A stretch of DNA of 64,000 bases from CAYMQB01 sp964392665 (lineage in GTDB: Bacteria; Hydrothermota; E44-bin80): positions 1-64,000 of the forward strand of contig CAYMQB010000004.1 in the NCBI GenBank assembly GCA_964392665.1, read 5' to 3'. This document shows positions 53,242-62,126 of the stretch, in pieces (the stretch's first letter is position 1; the number at the start of each line of letters is the position of its first letter). The translations under genes and the position numbers were made by a program. The notes under the pieces are model-generated. The model saw only the letters and a program-made list of their open reading frames with translations. It was not told the DNA's origin and ran no database searches.

Positions 53242-54195
53242 CTAAACGCGTGTTCTCCAGTACTCAAGAGTATCTTTAAGTGTTTGCTCGAAGGAGATTT
53301 CAGGCTTCCACCCAGTCTTCTCCCTGAACTTCGTCGAGTCCCCTTTGAGAATGGGAACATCGGAAGGTCTCATTCTTGTCGAATCTTTCTTGAATTCAAC
53401 CTTCACATCCGAAAGCGACAAAAAAGTATCAAGAATACTCTGTATCGTTCTCGGTACACCTGAACATATGTTATAAACAACTCCGGGTTCACATTTCTCA
53501 GCAGCAAGCCAGTATGCCTTTACAATGTCTCTCACATCCGTAAAATCCCTTTGCGCTTCAAGGTTTCCTACATGCATAACAGGTTCTTTAATTCCCTTTT
53601 CAATCTCGGCTATCTGTTTTGCGAAGGTTGAGCAAACAAAAACATCACCCCTGCGGGGTCCCGTATGATTGAACGCCCTTGTTCTGATTATTTTCAACCC
53701 ATAACTTTTAAAATATTGAAAACCAAGTAAGTCCTGTGTAACTTTACTCACTCCATAGGGACTTAACGGTCTTAGGGGATTGTTCTCATTTATCGGTACT
53801 TCTTCCGGATAAACGAGCCCATATTCCTCACTTGAACCCGCAATCTGAATAGTTGCATCGAGTTTTAACTGCCTCACGGATTCAAAGATGTTCAACTCCC
53901 CAATAATGTTTGTAGAAAGCGTTTCCCCTGGCAAATTCCAAGATGCTGGCACAAAACTCTGTGCAGCAAGATGAAATATCCGCTCAGGTTTTACAGATTT
54001 CACAACGTCATGAACCGATGTCATATCCTTTATGTCACATTCAAACAGTTCGATTTTTCCATCCAGATGTTCTATGTTCTCTTTCTGACTTCTCCATCTT
54101 GCTATTCCAAATACCTCAACTTCACCTTTTTGCAAAAGATAATCGGCAAGATGGCTTCCAACAAAACCCGTGATTCCAGTTATAAGAACTCGCAT
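53242..54195 (-). CDS. GDP-sugar dehydratase/reductase of the extended SDR family (GMD/RMD-like)
   Basis: AAAGGAG precedes the ATG. The NAD(P) motif GITGFVGS (7-14) is intact. The active-site Tyr147-x3-Lys151 (YGVSK) follows PLSPYG, and FNHTGPRRG and RMRPSDVPILKGD are typical of GDP-mannose 4,6-dehydratase and GDP-4-keto-6-deoxymannose reductase. At 317 residues the reductase is favoured (dehydratases are about 345). The serine triad reads AGSSEEYG. It would make a 6-deoxyhexose donor such as GDP-rhamnose, together with a dehydratase not in this window. Confidence 0.85.
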   Translation of the reverse strand: MRVLITGITGFVGSHLADYLLQKGEVEVFGIARWRSQKENIEHLDGKIELFECDIKDMTSVHDVVKSVKPERIFHLAAQSFVPASWNLPGETLSTNIIGELNIFESVRQLKLDATIQIAGSSEEYGLVYPEEVPINENNPLRPLSPYGVSKVTQDLLGFQYFKSYGLKIIRTRAFNHTGPRRGDVFVCSTFAKQIAEIEKGIKEPVMHVGNLEAQRDFTDVRDIVKAYWLAAEKCEPGVVYNICSGVPRTIQSILDTFLSLSDVKVEFKKDSTRMRPSDVPILKGDSTKFREKTGWKPEISFEQTLKDTLEYWRTRV

Positions 54196-54240
54196 TGGAA
54201 ACTCCTTTTAGTTTAAGATTATGAAATCATTCGCTGTAAT

Positions 54241-54316
54241 GAAATCCCCCTTAGTCCCCCTTTTTCAAAGGGGGAAGATATGGTGGTTTGCCCTTTTTCA
54301 AAGGGGGAAGATAAGG
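54241..54316. repeat. CCCCCTTTTTCAAAGGGGG hairpin pair
   Basis: CCCCCTTTTTCAAAGGGGG is followed by GAAGATATGGTGGTTTG and then CCCTTTTTCAAAGGG with GGGAAGATAAGGG. Two hairpins in tandem lie between the stop of the small protein and the SDR gene. They could cause termination or protect the message. Confidence 0.7.
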
Positions 54317-54320
54317 GATT

Positions 54321-54671
54321 TTAAATTTGCTCAGAAATAATTTGATAGGTTTCGCTGTTAAGCGATAGAAGGATTTTCAGCAAGTCATTGTTAAATTTCA
54401 CACTCATCTTCTTGTCTATATACTGTAAAGCCAACATTTCCCTGAACCGCAAAAGCTCTCTTATCAAATTCCTACTCATAGATACACTAACAGTCAAATC
54501 CAGTAGTTCAAAAGCTCTCTCATAGCAATGCTTGACTTCTTCAAAATCCTCTTTTACTATCCAGTTTTTTGCTCTGTTCAATTCATTTGCAATCATCAGC
54601 AACTGCTTGGTTTTTCCAAATACTCGCCACTTTTCTTCCGTGAGATTTTTATGCAACTTCAGTTTGTACAT
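54321..54671 (-). CDS. Hypothetical small protein
   Basis: 116 residues, mostly helical (TKQLLMIANELNRAKNWIVK, HCYERAFELLDLTVSVSMSR, NLIRELLRFREMLALQYIDK). I do not recognise a family. It overlaps the DUF5674-type gene by 23 bases, so the two form a unit. The helical, HEPN-like look and the pairing leave open a toxin-antitoxin type role, which is speculation. Confidence 0.65.
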   Translation of the reverse strand: MYKLKLHKNLTEEKWRVFGKTKQLLMIANELNRAKNWIVKEDFEEVKHCYERAFELLDLTVSVSMSRNLIRELLRFREMLALQYIDKKMSVKFNNDLLKILLSLNSETYQIISEQI

Positions 54672-55014
54672 TTTCCTCTACAATTAGTTCCCTAACAATG
54701 TCCTCTATTTTCCCACGAGTTCCCGAATCTTCAATTTCCATCCATCTATTATTTGCCGAAGGTCTTATGTTAATAAGTGCTGTATATTCAACCCAGTCTT
54801 TTTTATCTTTCCTTAAATAGAGATTAACACCCCATAAATTCTTTTGCTCGCTTCCTTCAGTCAGAAGAAATGCTTCAAGGTCCGAATGTAGTTCCGCATC
54901 GACAGCCATTATTCCATTTTCGATATCGACAACTGCTTTAATTAGGTCTTCGAAAAAGCTGTTATGCTCTCTTAAAATTGTATCTTTACTTATGGCTCTA
55001 TTTATAATTGTCAT
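54649..55014 (-). CDS. DUF5674-family protein
   Basis: I start at the Met of MTIINRAISKDTILREHNSF; six earlier codons would lie in the repeat. The family pattern DIENGIMAVDAELHSDLEAF, LLTEGSEQKNLWGVNLY and IEYTALINIRPSANN-like text (here VEYTALINIRPSANNRWMEI) is present. Function is unknown. It overlaps the hypothetical gene downstream. Confidence 0.78.
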   Translation of the reverse strand: MTIINRAISKDTILREHNSFFEDLIKAVVDIENGIMAVDAELHSDLEAFLLTEGSEQKNLWGVNLYLRKDKKDWVEYTALINIRPSANNRWMEIEDSGTRGKIEDIVRELIVEENVQTEVA

Positions 55015-55015
55015 A

Positions 55016-55209
55016 TTACACACCCCGTCCACTTCGTGGACACCCCTCTTTTTAGAGGGGACTACACCCCGTCCACTTCGTGGACACCCCTCTTTTTAGA
55101 GGGGATTTACACATATACTCTAAACCAACTTATTAGCACTAAATACAATATCACTTTAGATTCTTCCTAAGTAGATAAGCTTTGCTTACTCAGAATGACT
55201 TAGAAACAT
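55016..55209. repeat. Two variable-hairpin units and REP
   Basis: ACACCCCGTCCACTTCGTGG followed by ACACCCCTCTTTTTAGAGGG and G occurs twice in tandem (55018-55057 and 55063-55105). The central stem is GTCCAC/GTGGAC. A REP with TAGATTCTTCC and CTTACTCAGAATGACTT lies at 55157-55201. Confidence 0.85.
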
Positions 55210-56514
55210 CTATTTTCTTCCACTACCGAGCAGTTTGAGAATAATCTCTTTAAGCTGTATAATGTTTGGTTTTCCTTTCACCTCTGTCCCTTCGGGTAAA
55301 ACAACAAAAGCATCATCCTGAGTATGCATACCTGTTAGGATAGAATTACCAAATATTTCCTTTGATTTAACACTTCCCTTGAGGTCAAATCCATAATTGG
55401 ACTGCGCAACAATATCAGGGCCCATTTCTGCATACTTGCCCGAATAGACTTCCGCTCTTCTATATACCTTACGCAAAACCTTTTTACCGTTGTATTCAAT
55501 ACCATAAAGCATGCTTATAAGTTCACTAACCAACTCCTCGTACTCCTGCCCCATGGAAACGGAACCATTAGGATACTTCTCTTTCAGGTTTATGTAAACT
55601 CTCCCTGGATCCATAACAAACGCTTTGCTTCCCCTTCCTATGTCCTCAAGAGACTCGGGATTCTCTTTTCCAAACTTTAGATAATCCTGTTCAAACATCC
55701 ATCTGTTGAGATAAACTTCTTTCTCGATTTTTGTAAAACCATGGTCAGACAGCAAAATTAATTCCATCGAATCATTAAGTTTTTCCTTAATGTCCTTTAT
55801 TATCTCCTCGTCAACAAAATGATAGTAATCAAGAAAAGCCTGATGATATTTATGAGAATCATCGAAGTAGGCATTCATAAGAAAATGTTGTAGCCTGTCA
55901 GTCCCGGTAACAACGGCAATGAACAAATCCCATTCTTCCTTGTGCCAGAAATAATCAATTGCTTTTTTTCTTGTTCTCAAAGTTTCAAAAAGGTCTTTAA
56001 TGAGAAAATTCTTGTCTTCTCTTCCTCTCATTGTATCAACATCTATTCTGTATCCTATTGACTTGAGAAATTGCAGAATGTTTTCCGGGTAAATCGCTTT
56101 CTCAAGATACAGAGCAACAAAGCCCGATATCAAGATACCATTTATTTTCTTTGCCGGATATGTACCTGGAAGATTAATCACAACGGTCCGTTTTTTCTCT
56201 TCCGCAATCTCATCCCATATGGGTGCGCGCTTTAGGTCAGAAAAATTTGGGAACCGCATTTTGTATGAAAAAGGCACCAGGTCTGTAAATCCAAAAATCC
56301 CATGTTCACCCGGATTATCACCTGTCATAAATGTACTCCATGCAACGGAAGATATTTCAGGTATACTCGTACCCATTTGATAAAATTTGCTCTCTTCGGT
56401 TAGTGACTGTAGATTAGGCATAACGCCGTTTTCGGCAAGTCTCTTAACGAGAGAATATGGTGAACCATCCAACCCCAGGACTGCTACCCTACTCCTCCCT
56501 CCTCTCCTCAACAC
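55210..56514 (-). CDS. Alkaline-phosphatase-superfamily phosphodiesterase/sulfatase-like enzyme
   Basis: VAVLGLDGSPYSLVKRLAEN carries the first metal Asp; SSVAWSTFMTGDNPGEHGIF holds the nucleophile Ser/Thr; ELILLSDHGFTKIEKE and GMHTQDD give the remaining metal ligands. Such enzymes cleave phosphodiesters, phosphonates or sulfate esters; those in APS-kinase clusters are often annotated only as type I phosphodiesterases. The start is uncertain: no ATG is present, and GTG at 56514 or TTG at 56517 are the choices, both after GGAGGGAGGAG-like sequence inside the frame. Cytoplasmic, as no signal peptide is seen. Confidence 0.82.
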   Translation of the reverse strand: MLRRGGRSRVAVLGLDGSPYSLVKRLAENGVMPNLQSLTEESKFYQMGTSIPEISSVAWSTFMTGDNPGEHGIFGFTDLVPFSYKMRFPNFSDLKRAPIWDEIAEEKKRTVVINLPGTYPAKKINGILISGFVALYLEKAIYPENILQFLKSIGYRIDVDTMRGREDKNFLIKDLFETLRTRKKAIDYFWHKEEWDLFIAVVTGTDRLQHFLMNAYFDDSHKYHQAFLDYYHFVDEEIIKDIKEKLNDSMELILLSDHGFTKIEKEVYLNRWMFEQDYLKFGKENPESLEDIGRGSKAFVMDPGRVYINLKEKYPNGSVSMGQEYEELVSELISMLYGIEYNGKKVLRKVYRRAEVYSGKYAEMGPDIVAQSNYGFDLKGSVKSKEIFGNSILTGMHTQDDAFVVLPEGTEVKGKPNIIQLKEIILKLLGSGRK

Positions 56515-56517
56515 CAA

Positions 56518-56690
56518 TACAACCTCCCATACCGAAGGATAAGGGATAAAGGATAAAGGATAAAGGAAATACGCAATTCAAAAACAAAGGATAAATAGAA
56601 CATGTTAAAACCCAAAGAAAAATTTCATAATAGAAACCTTAAAATAAGATTGAAATTCGATTAAATTGGGAAGTACTCATTACAAAGCAA
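56518..56690. repeat. Short GGATAAA array
   Basis: AAGGGATAAAGGATAAAGGA then TAAAGG at about 56540-56567. The related TTTATCCTTT array appears at 57100-57142 and 21527-21548. Otherwise nothing. Confidence 0.6.
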
Positions 56691-57080
56691 TTAAAGGCTT
56701 TTACGGTAATGTATTTTCTTCTGCATGCTTCCAAAGATACTTTTGAGCTCGAAGGATTTTTGAACTAAATATTCTAATTTCTCGCTTTTTGACATATTCG
56801 TCGCTTTTATAATTCTTAGCCAATAGTTGCTCTCTTTAGATTCTCTAAAGCAAATACTAATTCTATAACTAAAATCATCCTTACTAAATGCCCCTTGCGC
56901 TTCTTCATAATTTGCTCCAACTGAAGTAGCTGATTTAGCAAGTTGATATTTTACTACATCGTTTTCCTTTGAATATTTTATTGTTCTTAAGAATTTTATA
57001 GCATCTACAACAAATTGGAAAATTCTTTCTTCAAGATTTTTTACCTTGTCTTTTTTTTCAGTGTTCTTTGTATCTTCCAA
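56691..57080 (-). CDS. Four-helix-bundle protein (S23 family)
   Basis: The family blocks are FVVDAIKFLRTIKYSKENDV, VKYQLAKSATSVGANYEEAQ and FSKDDFSYRISICFRESKES, then NYWLRIIKATNMS. It begins with TTG, after GGGAG; the next Met is well inside. 129 residues. It differs from the other copies in having the GANYEEAQ variant. It lies between GGATAAA arrays and breaks the sat-cysC-AP gene run. Confidence 0.85.
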   Translation of the reverse strand: MEDTKNTEKKDKVKNLEERIFQFVVDAIKFLRTIKYSKENDVVKYQLAKSATSVGANYEEAQGAFSKDDFSYRISICFRESKESNYWLRIIKATNMSKSEKLEYLVQKSFELKSIFGSMQKKIHYRKSL

Positions 57081-57150
57081 TTAACTTATCTCCCTTGTTT
57101 TTATCCTTTAATTTTCATCCTTTATCCTTTAACCTTTATCCCTGTCAGTA

Positions 57151-57762
57151 CTACAAGTATCCCAGTTGTTCAAGTCTTTCTTTTATCTCCTTTTCCTCGT
57201 CTTCGGTTACGATTTCTTCCTGTTCAGTTGCTGCTGAAACAAATCCGTTTTGCTCAAGCCATCTAATTACCTTAGTGGTAGATTCTTCAACCGATTCTTT
57301 GTCCGTATTAAGCACAATTTCAGGTTTAGGTGGTTCCTCGTATGGGTCAGAAACCCCCGTGAAATTCTCAATTTCTCCATTCATAGCTTTCTTGTAAAGC
57401 CCTTTCACATCTCTTTCCATAAGAACTTCGAGAGGACATTTTGCAAAGATTTCAATGAAGTTCGTGGTTTCCTTCCTCGCGGCATCTCGTTTTTCAATGT
57501 ATGGCGATATAAACGAAACCAGGGTTGCAACACCATTTCTCGAAAGAAGTTTTGCAACAAAGGTCACTCTTTCTATGTTTTTATCTCTATCTTCTTTTGT
57601 AAAACCCAAATCCTTAGTAAGACTTTTTCGGACTATGTCTCCGTCGAGTCTTTCCACATTTATGTTCCTATGGATAAGTATCTTTGCCACTGCATCGGCA
57701 ATTGTTGATTTTCCAGAACCGGAAAGTCCGGTAAACCATAAAGTGAATCCTTCATTTTTCAT
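57151..57762 (-). CDS. cysC: Adenylylsulfate (APS) kinase
   Basis: It phosphorylates adenylyl sulfate to PAPS. P-loop GLSGSGKS (12-19), RLDGDIVRKSLTKDLGF, then DRDKNIERV and the FISPYIEKRDAARK motif are all standard, as are the lid FTGVSDPYEEP and the C-terminal TTKVIRWLEQNG. AAAGGAAG precedes the ATG. It lies downstream of sat, so both steps of sulfate activation are present. No reductase or sulfotransferase follows here, which favours PAPS use for sulfation over assimilation. Confidence 0.97.
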   Translation of the reverse strand: MKNEGFTLWFTGLSGSGKSTIADAVAKILIHRNINVERLDGDIVRKSLTKDLGFTKEDRDKNIERVTFVAKLLSRNGVATLVSFISPYIEKRDAARKETTNFIEIFAKCPLEVLMERDVKGLYKKAMNGEIENFTGVSDPYEEPPKPEIVLNTDKESVEESTTKVIRWLEQNGFVSAATEQEEIVTEDEEKEIKERLEQLGYL

Positions 57763-57934
57763 AAATTCTTCCTTTCAGTAATCGAAGAATTAGTCTTTCT
57801 CCTAACTTCTCTATGTTAAGAACCCGAATACTTCAATTATTTTTATTCTCATCTTTTATGTAATTTCTTCAAGAACTTTAGAGATATTTTTTCTCTGTGT
57901 TCTCTGTGGTTACCTTTATGTTTTTTCATTCTTT

Positions 57935-59083
57935 TCACACAAATGGATTATCGAATGAAGTTAATATTTCTGCTATCTCTTTTCTCATAATTTCAACAGG
58001 TGGTAATTGTTTCTTGGAAATCATCTCTCTGATAACGGTTCCACTTGGTTTTACTCTATCACTATCCGAATGACCACAGGTTTTTGTCGTTGCAATGGAA
58101 CCGCACTTCTTACAATAAAAAGAATGCTCGAATTTCAATGGCTCAATCCCAAGGTCGGGAAATCCCTCGAACATCTTCTGCGCATCGAATGTTCCATAAA
58201 ACTTTCCAACACCTGCATGGTCTCTTCCCACAACAAAATGTGTGCATCCGTAATTTTTACGCATAATTGCATGGTGTATAGCTTCCCTGGGTCCTGCATA
58301 ATGCATCCTTGTTGGCAGAATGCTCATAACAACGCGATCCTTAGGATAGAAATCACTCATCATCTTCCTGTAACTTTCGAGGATAACCTCGTCCTTAAAA
58401 TCCCCCTTCTTCTTTCTACCCATCAAAGGATTGATGAACAAACCGTCAACAATCTCCAACGCGCATCGCTGAATGTACTCATGTGCTCTATGAATAGGAT
58501 TTCTTGTCTGAAACGCCACTACGGTATTCCAACCTTTTTCTCTGAAAAGCACCCTCGTTTCTCTCGGGTCGAGATTAAATTCCGAAAAAGGTTCTCTCGA
58601 ATCGTCGATTAGAAAAATCTTACCGCCAATGAAGTAATCCTCTTTGCGCAGCATTTCGTAAACTCCTGGATGAGATTCATCCAATGTTCCGTAAACGTTC
58701 CTTGCAATTTTCTCTTTGTCAAAGGAATATTTGTCCTCAACTGAAAGAAGGGCAATATTCCTATCTGCTTCATCTACTAAAAGAATATTTTCCCCAACCT
58801 CGACCTTGTCCGCTATCTCCTTTTCAACATCAAGCAGTATGGGTATAGTCCAGACAACGCCCGAAGGAAGGTGCATCTCATCCACCACGGTTTCCACTTC
58901 GAGCTTATTAAGAAAACCTTCTATAGGACTGAATACTCCCCGTGCAATATTCCTTGCATCTTTGACGGTTTCCGAATCTATGGTGATTCTTAAATAGTGT
59001 CCTGCATTGTTGATTACTTCTTCTTTCTTCTTTCCTTTTAATATACTTTTTACGAGTTTATTTCCATGAGGTTTTGAAAGCAT
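57935..59083 (-). CDS. sat: Sulfate adenylyltransferase
   Basis: It forms APS from ATP and sulfate. The ATP motif QTRNPIHRAHE, GRDHAGVGKFYG and MHYAGPREAIHHAIMRKNYG are intact, and a zinc site is CKKCGS...CGH. I start at MLSKPHGNKLVKS because GGAAGGGAG lies 7 bases upstream; the 21 residues that could precede it come from a TTTACAGC hairpin array. The 382-residue homo-oligomeric ATPS type, with no fused kinase, is expected. Confidence 0.97.
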   Translation of the reverse strand: MLSKPHGNKLVKSILKGKKKEEVINNAGHYLRITIDSETVKDARNIARGVFSPIEGFLNKLEVETVVDEMHLPSGVVWTIPILLDVEKEIADKVEVGENILLVDEADRNIALLSVEDKYSFDKEKIARNVYGTLDESHPGVYEMLRKEDYFIGGKIFLIDDSREPFSEFNLDPRETRVLFREKGWNTVVAFQTRNPIHRAHEYIQRCALEIVDGLFINPLMGRKKKGDFKDEVILESYRKMMSDFYPKDRVVMSILPTRMHYAGPREAIHHAIMRKNYGCTHFVVGRDHAGVGKFYGTFDAQKMFEGFPDLGIEPLKFEHSFYCKKCGSIATTKTCGHSDSDRVKPSGTVIREMISKKQLPPVEIMRKEIAEILTSFDNPFV

Positions 59084-59390
59084 AAGAACTCCCTTCCTTT
59101 GAACACTGCGTTGTAAATAAACGTCTTCGGCTGTAAACAAACGCACCTGCGTGCTGCGTAACTAACACTTCCGTTGTAAAACAAGCGTTATCACTGTTAA
59201 ACGAACGTCAATACTGTAAATATACTACAAATACCAACAAATAGTAGCAGATATACTATAAACTATAATGTTATTTTCTCGTTCCAATTACTTACTATTT
59301 TTATTAAATAGCCTTCGGCTTCTTTGAATAACCAATAAATAGCTATCCTACTGTAATATAGAAACTTATGTCCACCCCACAACCTTACCA
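59084..59390. repeat. TTTACAG hairpin array upstream of sat
   Basis: Six units of about 20 bp from about 59098 to 59222, read on the minus strand as TTTACAGTATTGACGTTCG, TTTAACAGTGATAACGCTTG, TTTTACAACGGAAGTGTTAG, TTACGCAGCACGCAGGTGCG and so on. It is related to 21429-21520. ATAGCCTTCGGCTTCTT lies near 59306. No gene is seen. Confidence 0.75.
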
Positions 59391-59912
59391 CTAAATCTTT
59401 GAAACATAATCAGGAGGTACAAAAACCTCAACTGCCCTCCCGAGAATATCCACATTTACAATAAATCTATACCTTTTATTATCAATCTCAAGCATTTCGC
59501 CAACAGCACCCATTAACAATCCTTTTGTTATCCTTACCTTTTCTCCCCTTTTAATATTTGTAATAACTCTGATTTCACTGTTCGTCTTCTCGATCATCAT
59601 CTTCAAGGATTTAATGACCTCCACAGGAACCGCACGGGGTTCATTGTGGGTTTTTACGATCGAGGAAACGCCTGAGGTTTCGAGCACCTTGGTTACTTCG
59701 GAATTCCCTAGTGAGATATTAACAAATAGATAACTTCTGAAAAGAGGAACCTCCGCAAACCGGAAAACTCCTCCTATTTTAGTTTTGCCTCTTCTTAATG
59801 GTAGAAAAGTATCGATGTCCTTTTTTAGTAAAATTTCATTTACCTTTTTTTCGAAATGAGATTTCGTATAAACAGCATACCATTCTCTCTCTATATCCTC
59901 CACCGATTTCAT
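59391..59912 (-). CDS. NusG-family transcription antiterminator (RfaH/UpxY/LoaP type)
   Basis: NGN domain: REWYAVYTKSHFEKKVNEIL, DIDTFLPLRRGK, VPLFRSYLFVNISL. The C-terminal KOW motif is IKRGEKVRITKGLLMGAVGE. It is 173 residues. Specialised NusG paralogues that open polysaccharide operons bind RNA polymerase and prevent termination over long distances. I start at the ATG of MKSVEDIEREW because the earlier possible TTG is part of a TTGACA promoter element. It lies at the head of about 45 kb of sugar genes and likely acts on them. Confidence 0.9.
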   Translation of the reverse strand: MKSVEDIEREWYAVYTKSHFEKKVNEILLKKDIDTFLPLRRGKTKIGGVFRFAEVPLFRSYLFVNISLGNSEVTKVLETSGVSSIVKTHNEPRAVPVEVIKSLKMMIEKTNSEIRVITNIKRGEKVRITKGLLMGAVGEMLEIDNKRYRFIVNVDILGRAVEVFVPPDYVSKI

Positions 59913-59948
59913 GGTAGGAGATATATCATAAATATCATTAATTGTCAA
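59910..59948 (-). promoter_or_regulatory. Putative sigma-70-type promoter of the antiterminator, possibly leaderless
   Basis: On the minus strand TTGACA (59948-59943) is followed after 17 bases by TATATC. Transcription would start about at the ATG at 59912. There is no Shine-Dalgarno sequence before that ATG, which fits a leaderless message. The -10 match is only 4 of 6, so this is tentative. Confidence 0.5.
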
Positions 59949-60002
59949 TACTTAATACCAGATGAGAACCGTGTTCCTAATAAAAATGAGGAGTTAAATA
60001 GA

Positions 60003-62126
60003 CTATTTGATTAGTGCTATTTTTTTGGTATAAGACACATTGGTTGTTTCAACTCTTATAAAATACAATCCCTGTGGAACTCTTTTGTTGTTCCAGGCTA
60101 TGCAGTGAAATCCTTTGGAAAATCTCTTGTCCGTTATAATTTCTAACCTGCGTCCGGAGATATCAAATAAACTTGCTCTGATTCTGCAATTGTCTGATAG
60201 ATTTAATCCAATTTCCAATCCCCGGTGTGATACTGTCGGACTAATCTCAACTCCTTCGATTAACAATAAATCCTCTTCCGTTATGCCTGACGGTCCAAAA
60301 CTACCTGTCAATACTATCGGATTGTAACAGGGATTTCCGCATCTATCTGTAATAGTAAGCGTATCAGGATATATTGTGTCTCCCACATCAACCGTTGGGC
60401 AGCCAACAAGACCTGGCCAAGAAATTCTTAGGATTTCAGGAGAAAGCCAGTGTGCAAAGGCAAAACTATCACCATCCAACCAGCTGTGTCCTGAACTCAA
60501 TCGAAGAACGCTATTTATAGTATCGGACTCAATCGATGGCATAGTAGTTGAATCATCAAAAACAAGAACAACATAATCATCCTTGTCTATACCAGGTTTG
60601 ATTGAATCTCCGTCGGATGCATATGCGGTATCAAGATGTGGAGGACATGAATCAATCGCGAAGTTAATCTGAATTTCATCAAGTTCGGAGGAATAATCAA
60701 CAGAATCTGTTAGAAGTTCGGTCCTATATTGAACATACCTGTCTCCATCGTTTACAGAAAGAAGGTTAGATATATCCTGACCGTTTACTGCGTACGTGCA
60801 TTGATTCCAGGATAATGCATTCGACATTAAACTATCTGTCGCCGTCCTTACTTTTATATTCAATTGCTCTCCATTTAGATTTGCCTGCCATGTAATCTGC
60901 TCGAATTCCGAGCTCCCGTTTCCTGTTCCTACATCGTAGACCGAAGAGACAAGATAACCGGAATCCACATATGCTGATTTGAAAATTTCGGCATTTTTCG
61001 ATGTTCCAATAAGTAGAAAACCTTTATATGTCTGAAATGAGGAGGTTGGAGCATAAGTGGAATCGAACAAAAACGAACTCCAGCTGATTCCTTTATCTCT
61101 AGAATGAAAAACGGAAGCGGCAAAACTCCTTTTTCCAATGTCACTAACTTTTGCAATAGCATAGACAGACAAATCCAAATCGACAACAATTCTACTTATG
61201 ACCTGTGCATTTTGCAAATCGGCACAGCTATTCCACGTAACACCATGATCTGTGGAATTAAAAACATCACCATCGGTGTCCCCTGTGCCAACAAATATGT
61301 TTCCATCAGTTGCTTCGTCAATAGAATATACCGCAGTTACATTTGTTGGAAAGCTGTGACAGGTATCCCAATGTGCGGCAAGGTCCTCGGAACGGAAGAC
61401 CCACCCCCTTCCATCTGAGCATTTTGTAACCGCATAGAGGTATTCATTTTCTGTCTGGATCAATTGATATACTGCTGTAGGATAATAACTCCCAATCTTT
61501 GGCTGTCCTGGCGTTTGAGACCACGATAATCCATAATTTGTGGACCTATAAATAAAACCGTTTCCAGCCGTTGAAGCATAAATATCATGATCAACCGTCT
61601 CTATGATTGAAGTTGTATTTACACCTGTAAGGTTATAACTATACCACATCGTATCCATTACTGTTTGCGACCAAATCCTTCCGGGTGATCGTCCGGTCCC
61701 GATAAAAAGGGTATCAAAAGAAGATAAGAGAATTGCATCAACCTCCTCATCATTCCCTCCAGGTGATATCGTCGTGTCCCAGGAATTTCCAAAATTGAAG
61801 GAAACATAAAGCTTTGCGGTGCTCCATCCTGCTCCCGCAAAATATCGCTCCCCCTGATCTGAAAACAGGGAAGGAACTGACTGTGCATCTGGTAATTTTC
61901 CAATTGAGTAAAAATGTTCGAAATCTGGTGCGAGAAGCGTTAGAAAACCATGTTTTCTCCAGCCGTTTACACCACTTCCTTCGTAATATCCGGTTGGGTC
62001 CTGCCACTGAAAATAGCCATCCCCCCCACTCCAATCAGTTTGAATCCAGGAATCCGCAAAAGTAAAGAAGGGCAAAAGAACGAAAATCAAAAAAATCAAA
62101 TATTTAACATCTCTTGATTTCATCAT
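60003..62126 (-). CDS. BNR-repeat surface protein with Por-type C-terminal sorting domain
   Basis: AGAAGG precedes the ATG; the signal peptide is YLIFLIFVLLPFFTFADS. BNR units: LYVSFNFGNSWDTT, IYRSTNYGLSWSQT, VFRSEDLAAHWDTC, VFNSTDHGVTWNSC, VFHSRDKGISWSSF. One DDYVVLVFDDSTTMPSIESD domain follows. The end is a Por tail: LNLSDNCRIRASLFDISGRR, GFHCIAWNNKRVPQGLYFIR and KKIALIK. Its N-terminus (DSWIQTDWSGGDG) parallels that of the 49730 protein (DWWTTTDWNFSAS), so the two are paralogues with one versus three C-terminal Ig-like domains. Confidence 0.9.
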   Translation of the reverse strand: MMKSRDVKYLIFLIFVLLPFFTFADSWIQTDWSGGDGYFQWQDPTGYYEGSGVNGWRKHGFLTLLAPDFEHFYSIGKLPDAQSVPSLFSDQGERYFAGAGWSTAKLYVSFNFGNSWDTTISPGGNDEEVDAILLSSFDTLFIGTGRSPGRIWSQTVMDTMWYSYNLTGVNTTSIIETVDHDIYASTAGNGFIYRSTNYGLSWSQTPGQPKIGSYYPTAVYQLIQTENEYLYAVTKCSDGRGWVFRSEDLAAHWDTCHSFPTNVTAVYSIDEATDGNIFVGTGDTDGDVFNSTDHGVTWNSCADLQNAQVISRIVVDLDLSVYAIAKVSDIGKRSFAASVFHSRDKGISWSSFLFDSTYAPTSSFQTYKGFLLIGTSKNAEIFKSAYVDSGYLVSSVYDVGTGNGSSEFEQITWQANLNGEQLNIKVRTATDSLMSNALSWNQCTYAVNGQDISNLLSVNDGDRYVQYRTELLTDSVDYSSELDEIQINFAIDSCPPHLDTAYASDGDSIKPGIDKDDYVVLVFDDSTTMPSIESDTINSVLRLSSGHSWLDGDSFAFAHWLSPEILRISWPGLVGCPTVDVGDTIYPDTLTITDRCGNPCYNPIVLTGSFGPSGITEEDLLLIEGVEISPTVSHRGLEIGLNLSDNCRIRASLFDISGRRLEIITDKRFSKGFHCIAWNNKRVPQGLYFIRVETTNVSYTKKIALIK

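Noticed and set aside
59084..59146. Longer sat gene
   Set aside because: The 21 extra residues are encoded by the TTTACAG hairpin array, and the inner ATG has the better ribosome site.
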